From contig JALJCS010000028.1 of NCBI GenBank assembly GCA_023055355.1, positions 4,898,418 through 4,962,417 of the forward strand: a stretch of DNA of 64,000 nt. Reading direction: 5' to 3'. The notes under the pieces are model-generated. The model searched no databases and had not been told where the DNA came from. It saw only the letters and a program-made list of their open reading frames with translations. Source of the DNA: Agelaius tricolor. Its lineage: Eukaryota > Chordata > Aves > Passeriformes > Icteridae. The position numbers and the translations under genes were made by a program. The first letter of the stretch is position 1; each line of letters begins with the position of its first letter. Below are positions 57,280 to 64,000 of this stretch, piece by piece.

Positions 57280-59621
57280 GCAAACATGGCCATCTCAATG
57301 CTGGTTTGATCTCCAGGTTTTTCTGTGCACAAGTGTCTGCACTCCTGGAGGGATTTCTATCATTTATCAGGTCCCTCTACAGCCCAGTTAACAAGCTGGC
57401 TGCAAAAGGAAAATATTTCAGATGATCAAAAGAGGTTTTCTAATTTTAGTCCTTGAAAAAAACCTCAGTGTTGTCTCTATTTACCAGGTAAATTTATTTC
57501 TAAAACCTCAATCCTTTCTGTATTTGCCAGGTAAATCTTTAGTGCTGGAGCTGACTGGTGTGTGTAGGAGGCATTTTTGTATTTCACTCAATGCTCAGAG
57601 ATCAGTGGAAATGAAAAGTTGTATGATTACCCTCTGGCCTTTTATCTTTCTGTGGTATCATCCCTAGGGAACCAACGATGGGGTAGAGAAGCCTCTGCAC
57701 AGCAGATAATCACAGCCATTAGAGGAAACAATCCCAACTTAAAATCAGCTGTGTTTTGCTCAGTAAAACATTGATATTGGAGCCTGTGCTGATCCATTCC
57801 TGAAACCAGGCAGCCAAGGAACAGCCACTGCTCAAGGGAGCACCCACAAATTGAACTAATTGTTGAATATTCTGGTAAAATCATAAAATACTCAAAGGAT
57901 TGGTGTCATGAGGTGGGGGGACACAAAGGATATGAACATTTGCTCTAATGAAAAATACAAGTCAGCCTTAATTACAAATTTGCAATCAATGCTGCTGTGT
58001 TTTGAAAGTCTTGGTAAATAATTAATGAGCGAGTCAAGCGCAAGGATGGAAATTTCCTCTAAAATCTGATTTTCAAGGAGGAGAAGGAAAGGAGCAGATT
58101 TATGATCCAGCTGGAATGTAGGAGGTGAAGCAGGGGTTTTATTCAGGAGCTAAATGCATGTGGAGTGGATGAGAAGCTCCCTTTGCCTGTCCCTGCTCAG
58201 TGCAGCAGCTGAGCAGCCACGATTGGTGACTGTGTGGGGAATATTCACTTGTCAATAAGATCCTGACTGAATGTCACATCCACTACATGGCATTTAAAGG
58301 GGAAGGAAATCACTGTCTAGCACCCCTGAGAAAGGGCAGAGCATCAATTTATCTCTGAAATTTGATTTTGGCTGAAACCAGTTGAAAGTACAACCCAAGT
58401 TTGCCACTTAAGGATTTTTTTTTTCTTCCAGTTCTGAGTTGCACTGATTTTAAAGCTCATGTCAGGAAGAAGAACAAACTCCCATGGGGAGCAGTGGCTC
58501 AGGCAGCCCATGGACCTCCTGGATCTCTGTGAGCCTCTGCCCTTGGTCTTTCACCTCCTGCTGAAACTGGACAAGGAGTTGAAGCCTCGTGGGGCCCCGT
58601 GCCCAGCCTGAGCCCTGACACAGAGAGCACAGCCCCTGCCAGGGGCTCTATGAAGTTTTTTACTTCTTCAGAAAATAATGATATGTGAGCTCAGGTATGC
58701 CAGGATTCCTCCATCTTCTTGAAACATCATTAGATATGACTCACTGATCAAAAAAATACAATTACAGCACTGACTGACAGGTTTGGGGTGTCTTTTTGGC
58801 TCTTTCTAATTAATGAAGTAATTAAGGACCATCAAACCTCGACTCACAGCACCAGAGCTGCAGTGTCTGTGTCTGCAGGGCCGGGGTGCCTGGGTCTGCT
58901 GTGGCTGAGCTGTGCAGAGCCCACAGGGCTGTGCTACTGGTCCCAGTGCTGATGCAATGCAGTTGTTTTTGCAGCTCCCCACATCAGCACCAGCATTTCC
59001 AGATTTAGTTCAGATCTCACTGCAATGCCCTCTCAGCTTAGAGAAAGAAAAAGAGTCTTCAGAGCTGTTCTTAAGTTTTGATCTCAATATTTTGAGCCCT
59101 GTTGGTGCAGTCCTCATCACTCAGATGGACTAAAACCAAACCCACACCATCCTAAGTACGTTTGTCTTGTTTCTAACAAATATGTTGCTATGGGAACTTG
59201 ATGTTGCTCTGATTGTTGCACCAGATGCACCAGCTATCTGTCTCTAGGCTGGCTTTTTTTTTTTTGTTTTTCCTTGTAAATTAATTGCATTTAAACTAAA
59301 CATATTAAGTTATTTCATGTTAATTAATTTGACTGTTAAGCTGGCTGTTTGCAGTTTCCCCCTCCCTGCTCACCCCAAACATTCATTAACTGCTCCAGAC
59401 CCTGCAGTCCCTCACCCATCACTGTGGGCTTCCCCAGCTCTCTGCAGTTTCAGCACTCAGTGCCTGCATGGGGAGGTAATCAGTGTCCGAAGTAATTGCT
59501 TTTCACAAGTCTGCCGTCAGCTTCCTTGTCACATATTTAAGCTGTAATGAAACTGTTTCGGTTGCCAGGAAGAAAATATTCAGCTGAAATGTACAGTAAT
59601 TGCAGGTGGAAAGCAGAGCTG
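57280..59621. other. No gene recognised
   Basis: Unique, moderately AT-rich sequence without repeats. Open frames have no splice support. Confidence 0.45.
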
Positions 59622-59796
59622 ATAATGGAGCTGGTTTTATTTAGCACGTTGTGCTTTCATTGTTGAGGCATTTCCTCCAGCAGGGCTCTCCCCTCCTCAT
59701 TCCTGCTGAGGGACGAGGGCTGGGACCCTCCCCGTGGATCTGCTTTGGATTCAGGCAGGGGAAGGGGCAGGAGAACTCAGGGTGGTGCAGGGGGCA
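59622..59796. repeat. Duplicated segment, copy 1 (left part)
   Basis: ATAATGGAGCTGGTTTTATT through CAGGAGAACTCAGGGTGGTGCAG is almost identical to 62361-62530. The match resumes at 60426 after the LTR. Confidence 0.92.
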
Positions 59797-60425
59797 TGTG
59801 AAAAACGCCAATCACTTGGTTTTAAAATTTCTAAAGTTTAATAGTAATAAAATGGTTCTAAAAATAGCAATTTAATTAGAGTAATAAAAATTTTGGACAA
59901 TTAGGATTAGGACAATATGAGACAACACAAACAAAAGAGTTATGGACAGTCTGGGTACCTCTTTCTGGGCAAAATAAACCCAAAAAAAGACCCACATTAA
60001 AGGAGGATTAACCCTTAAAAACAACAGCCTGTTGCATATTCATACACCTCACACATGATGCATAAATTCCATCCAAACACAGGATTCTGGCTGGGCAGTG
60101 TCAGCTTCTTCCTCTGAATCCTGACAGCATCTTCAGGACTGAACAAGGCAGGAAGAAGTTCCTTTCTCCTGATAAGGGAGCAATAAATTCTCTTTCTCTG
60201 AAAGATTCAGGTGTCCTGTGGCTGCTGTCTCAGGGGGAGCAGCTCATTCCTTTCTTTAAAAAAATATCTCACATATATAGTTTTTATTTTAACATTATGT
60301 TATAACCTAAACTATATTTAACACACTACTTAAAAAATTAATACAGCATAACTTTCTAACATAACACATATAGTATTCGTTTTAATATCTGCAAAAAGCC
60401 AATCATAAAATACACATTTTTCACA
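59797..60425. mobile_element. Solo LTR, family B, with empty site nearby
   Basis: TGTGAAAAACGCCAATCACTTGG to ACACATTTTTCACA, 629 bp, flanked by GGGCA at 59792-59796 and 60426-60430. The duplicate at 62361-62567 has the same sequence without the LTR, so it is a readable pre-insertion site. Confidence 0.95.
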
Positions 60426-60470
60426 GGGCATGAAGAGCATCTTTGGCCCAGAGGCAGACAAAGGCTAAAT
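60426..60470. repeat. Duplicated segment, copy 1 (right part)
   Basis: GGGCATGAAGAGCATCTTTGGCCCAGAGG matches 62529-62560. Confidence 0.9.
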
Positions 60471-62360
60471 CAGGATAAATCTGATTGCTCTGTGCTTTGC
60501 TTGTGCATTCAGCCAGCAGTGGGGCTTTGGGAAAGTACTTTAATTGGAGTTGGTTACCTAAAAATCTAGAAATAAATTATCCAAGAGTTGTTTCTAAATC
60601 TAAACTTTCTGGGAGCTCAGCAGCAAACAAAACCATTGCTTAGGTTTGCAGCACACCCCAGCAGACTTTCTCCTAGAATTGAGAATTCTTGGAGCAGAAT
60701 CCTTGCTGTGGGAAAGGACAAGATGGTGAATGTGTGCAGCAGACTCAAACATCTCCTACATGGCTCTGTGATCTGTGGTCAGAGGCTGTAGAGAAACTGG
60801 CTAATGAATTAGTAAACCCACAGGGAAATCTTATTTACAAGGAAGGCAACAGAAACATTAATGTATCTTTATTAGCCTTATTTAGGCCATCTGCTGTGTA
60901 CATGGTGGGAGCTGCACAGTCCCTGCAGTCAAACAGCAGCAGGGATGTGCTGAGTTCCAAACTCTCCTCATTGAAATGCTTCCTTAGACCTCTCCAGCTC
61001 CTGGAACATTTTTCTGCAGTGAAAAGTCAGCTGATCGTCATCGAGGCAGGGAGCGTGGAATTCTCTCTGTCTCCCTTCAGATTCATTTTCTTTCTTATTG
61101 CTTATCTTTGACTTGGGTTTTGATAGGTTTTTGGGGTCAAGTTGCCATTGAAATTACTACAACCCAAAATTTAATAGCAAATTCTGTGCTTTGCAAGCCA
61201 TTCATTGGGAAGATAGTTTTGGTTCAGCTATAGTTACTTGCTTTTTAATGCACACACAGATTTTTCTGCATATGTTTAGATAATTTGAATGTAGCCCAAG
61301 GAAAAGGAATTAAAAAGTTGATTACCATAATTTTGAATTTTATTTCCTTTTGGCCTTTTCCTATTCCAAGTGTGTTTCACTTTGCAAATTGTTTTGCTTG
61401 GATCTTGCCAGCTCAATCCTTGCAATTTCTCACTGAATTCAGTGAACCCACGATACCAGCTGCTCTCAGTGGCCACAGTTTTGTTGCCAAGGTTCTGTTC
61501 ACACCTTTGAAGCATTATTTATTTACTTTTTTAAAGGAATGAAAGTCCATGTGCCACGGTAATTCCTTGCTCTCCTGTTGAGCCTGAATTTTTAACTGAA
61601 ATGTAAGCCTAAGCAAGCAGCCTGTTAATTCCCAACTAACCTTCTCCCTGGCTGATTGCAGCTGGGGAACAGCAGCTTTCCCATTCTGTTGAAATAAATA
61701 AATTGGGAGGAATGTGTGGAGGAATCTTAGAGCCTTTATTAATGCCAAACACACAGAGGCTCCTGCTTAGATTGTACTTCTTTGATTACTCAACTGAGTT
61801 ATTAGATACATGAAGAACAGCCATTTAAATGTAAATCCATTCTCCTTCTGTAATAGATAAATGGGCTTTGCCTTGGATTTGTAAGCAGAATATATCACTT
61901 TGATATAGCAACTGGAGCTGAATAAAGCCAGCCAGTAGACCAAGGGAAGGATGCAGATTCCTTTAAAGTGAATGGAACAGAGGAGACCATCAGTTACTTA
62001 ATTAACTTCAATTTCTATATTAATGAACTTTCTCTGGTGCTTGTTTAAGCATCCAGATGCTTGCAAAATGTTTTTCCCCCAACAACAGGCGTTAGTTGGC
62101 ATGTGATAATTACAGATGGGGGTACCTGTCTTTTTTATCCCTGAGAGAATTTTTTCATGTGCTCTGAGGCAGAGTCATAGTGTGGGTGGTCCAGAGCTGT
62201 GCTGGGTGGACATGCAGGCTCTCAGCCCCAGGGCACCACAACTTCAAAACCTGAACGAGTGGGAAAAAAAGGATTTTTGCATGTTTTGTGTGTTCCTCAT
62301 GAGCCCTGTAGAAGGCAGGAGGTCGGAGCTGGATGTTCACCAAAGGGGGATAGAGAGCCA
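60471..62360. other. No gene recognised
   Basis: Unique DNA. The repeat-free AT-rich part at about 61800-62060 could be a conserved non-coding element; this is untested. Confidence 0.4.
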
Positions 62361-62567
62361 ATAATGGAGCTGGTTTTATTTAGCACGTTGTGCTTTCATT
62401 GTTGAGGCATTTCCTCCAGCAGGGCTCTCCTCTCCTCATTCCTGCTGAGGGACGAGGGCTGGGACCCTCCCCGTGGATCTGCTTTGAATTCAGGGAGAGG
62501 TGGGGCAGGAGAACTCAGGGGTGGTGCAGGGGCATGAGGAGCATCTTTGGCCCAGAGGAGACAAGTG
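62361..62567. repeat. Duplicated segment, copy 2 (no LTR)
   Basis: This copy of 59622-59796 plus 60426-60470 carries only a few substitutions and reads straight through the LTR target (GGTGCAGGGGCATGAGGAGC). Confidence 0.92.
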
Positions 62568-62634
62568 AAAAGCTCATCCTCCCAGGCTCCTCCTGAGCAC
62601 AGGGCACTAAAGCACATCCCTGCTCCAGATTCTC

Positions 62635-63051
62635 TCTGGATGATCTGCTGGTGGTTACCAAGAACAGAGGAGTTGAGAGAGCCAGCCCCAGGCTGTCCAA
62701 GGTGTGAGAAGGTGATCCTTTCTGCAGGGTGGTACCCTTCAACCCTCAGATGTTCTTCATCAGGAACTGGCTCTGCTCACCAACGCCACTGCAGTCCCCT
62801 CTGCTGTTCCTTACAGAAAACTCTGGAAGGAACCTGAATTTCCAAAGGACAGCACAGGAATTTTTCAAACAGCACTTGGCTCCTGGAGAGGAGCTGGAGC
62901 CAGATTCTCTCTGGATTCTCTCCAGATTCTCTCTGGATGATCTGCTGGTGGTTACCAAGAACAGAGGAGTTGAGAGAGCCAGCCCCAGGCTGTCCAAGGT
63001 GTGAGAAGGTGACTCTTCCTGCAGGGTGGTACCCTTCAACCCTCAGATGTT
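62635..63051. repeat. ~297-bp tandem duplication, copy 1 and start of copy 2
   Basis: CCAGATTCTCTCTGGATGATCTGCTGG starts at 62635 and again at 62932. GAGAGAGCCAGCCCCAGGCTGTCC and GGTGGTACCCTTCAACCCTCAGATGT occur in both. Copy 2 is interrupted by an LTR at 63052 and continues at 63495. Confidence 0.92.
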
Positions 63052-63494
63052 TGTCACCATGATATCTGAAAAATCCTCTTTGCCCAGGGTTTTCTCCTGG
63101 GAAGCTGAGATGCCTCAGAGAGGAATGAAACCAATAATGATCTGATTGCTGCTCCTGTGTTTGCTGCTTTGGAATGTGGCTTGGACATTGTTTACCAACA
63201 GGTGAACGTTTGATTGGTTCCATGTGAATTGTTTTTAATTAATGACCAATCACAGCCAGCTGTGTTGGACTCTGAGTCAGTCATGAGCTTTCGTGATCAT
63301 TCTTGTTAAACCTTCTGATGTATCCTTTCTCTTTCTTTTGTATTGTTTTAGTATAGTATTCTATAATATAATATAATATAATATAATATAATATAATATA
63401 ATATAATATAATATAATAATAAATCAACCTTCTGAGAACTTGGAGTCAGATTCTCATCTCTCACCTCATCCTGGGGACCCTCACAAACACCACA
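63052..63494 (+). mobile_element. Solo LTR, family A, inside duplicated segment
   Basis: TGTCACCATGATATCTGAAAAATCC to CCCTCACAAACACCACA, flanked by GATGTT at 63046-63051 and 63495-63500 (6 bp). The uninterrupted site is read in the first duplicate near 62750. It contains a (TATAA)n run at 63363-63418 and AATAAA at 63417-63422. Confidence 0.93.
63363..63418. repeat. (ATAAT)n microsatellite in LTR
   Basis: About eleven nearly perfect pentanucleotide units in the AT-rich part of the family A LTR. Confidence 0.93.
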
Positions 63495-63630
63495 GATGTT
63501 CTTCAGGAACTGGCTCTACTCACCAACACCACTGCAGTCCCTTCTGCTGTTTCTTACAGAAAACTCTGGAAGGAACCTGAATTTCCAAAGGACAGCACAG
63601 GAATTTTTCAAACCAGCCCCTGGAGGATGG
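63495..63630. repeat. Tandem duplication copy 2, after the LTR
   Basis: GATGTTCTTCAGGAACTGGCTCTACTCACCAACACC through GGACAGCACAGGAATTTTTCAAAC matches 62748-62875. Confidence 0.92.
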
Positions 63631-63825
63631 CTCTGGGCCAGAGGAGTTCCAGGGAGGGCAGTCCTTGGTGGGATCCCTCCCTCAGGTGGGATTTTGGGGG
63701 CAGCTGTGCTGGCTGAGCTTGGCTGCAGGAGCAGAGCTCAGCAGATTTGCAGTGCCTTGGAAAATCTGCCCCAGGAGCAACACTGGAATAAGCACATCCA
63801 AAGATAAATCAATGGCATGGTCAGA

Positions 63826-64000
63826 TATTGTAAATGCAGGTCCAGTAACAAGGGGAGAGAATGATGCATCTGACTCCATGCTCTCAGAAGCCTAATTTAT
63901 TACTTTATTCTACTATATTAAAGAATACTAAACTATACTAAAGAATACAGAAAGGATACTTACACAATGCTAAAAAGAAAATAATGAAAACTTGTGGCTC
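63826..64000 (-). mobile_element. Family A LTR, cut by the window end
   Basis: TATTGTAAATGCAGGTCCAG, ATCTGACTCCATGCTCTCAGAAG, AAAGAATACAGAAAGGATACTTAC and GAAAACTTGTGGCTC match the other reverse-oriented copies. The rest lies beyond the window. Confidence 0.85.

Overview
The window is vertebrate nuclear DNA, most likely from a songbird or other bird. The evidence is many short CR1 retroposon tails, several families of solo endogenous-retrovirus LTRs, compact introns, and one large coding exon whose protein is clearly PRDM2 (RIZ, a retinoblastoma-interacting zinc-finger protein). It is not a prokaryotic or viral window, and there is no operon, CRISPR array or rRNA. Species and chromosome cannot be read from the sequence. 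Placing the locus in the PRDM2-KAZN interval is knowledge of vertebrate synteny, not something seen here.

Layout. Bases 1-3482 are intronic or upstream PRDM2 sequence with one well-formed but unassigned candidate exon (284-342). PRDM2 coding sequence on the + strand occupies 3483-3593 and the giant exon 4466-8825, which carries an acidic region, an LxCxE motif, eight zinc fingers, a CtBP-type PLDLS motif and proline- and serine-rich linkers. The PR (SET-like) domain exons lie upstream of the window. The last short coding exon(s) known from mammalian PRDM2 were not recognised here. Read-through of the exon's splice donor gives an alternative end one residue later, followed by polyadenylation signals. 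A second 3'UTR-like stretch lies at about 11370-11970. The internal methionine used for the short RIZ2 form in mammals is present, so a RIZ2-like reading frame ending by read-through is complete in the window.

From 12 kb to 64 kb the window is intergenic or intronic DNA rich in repeats. There are at least ten copies of LTR family A (several with target-site duplications, one nested in an older LTR, two in a tandem duplication), three copies of LTR family B with TGTGAAAAA/TTTTTCACA ends, and an inverted pair of LTR family C forming ~510-bp palindromic arms. Minisatellites have 31-, 27-, 32- and 46-bp periods, and there is a 390-bp pyrimidine-strand microsatellite. A GC- and CpG-rich block at 32.1-33.46 kb, with internal duplications and a candidate first coding exon (strong Kozak ATG and splice donor), is the best candidate for a second promoter. 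A 225-nt minus-strand open frame at 20040-20264, bounded by splice-like signals, is unidentified.

I see no wholly new molecular system. The most informative observations are: the PRDM2 internal start and read-through end; the LTR insertions whose pre-insertion sites can be read from neighbouring duplicates; the large palindrome; the CpG-rich candidate promoter; and the unidentified minus-strand ORF.
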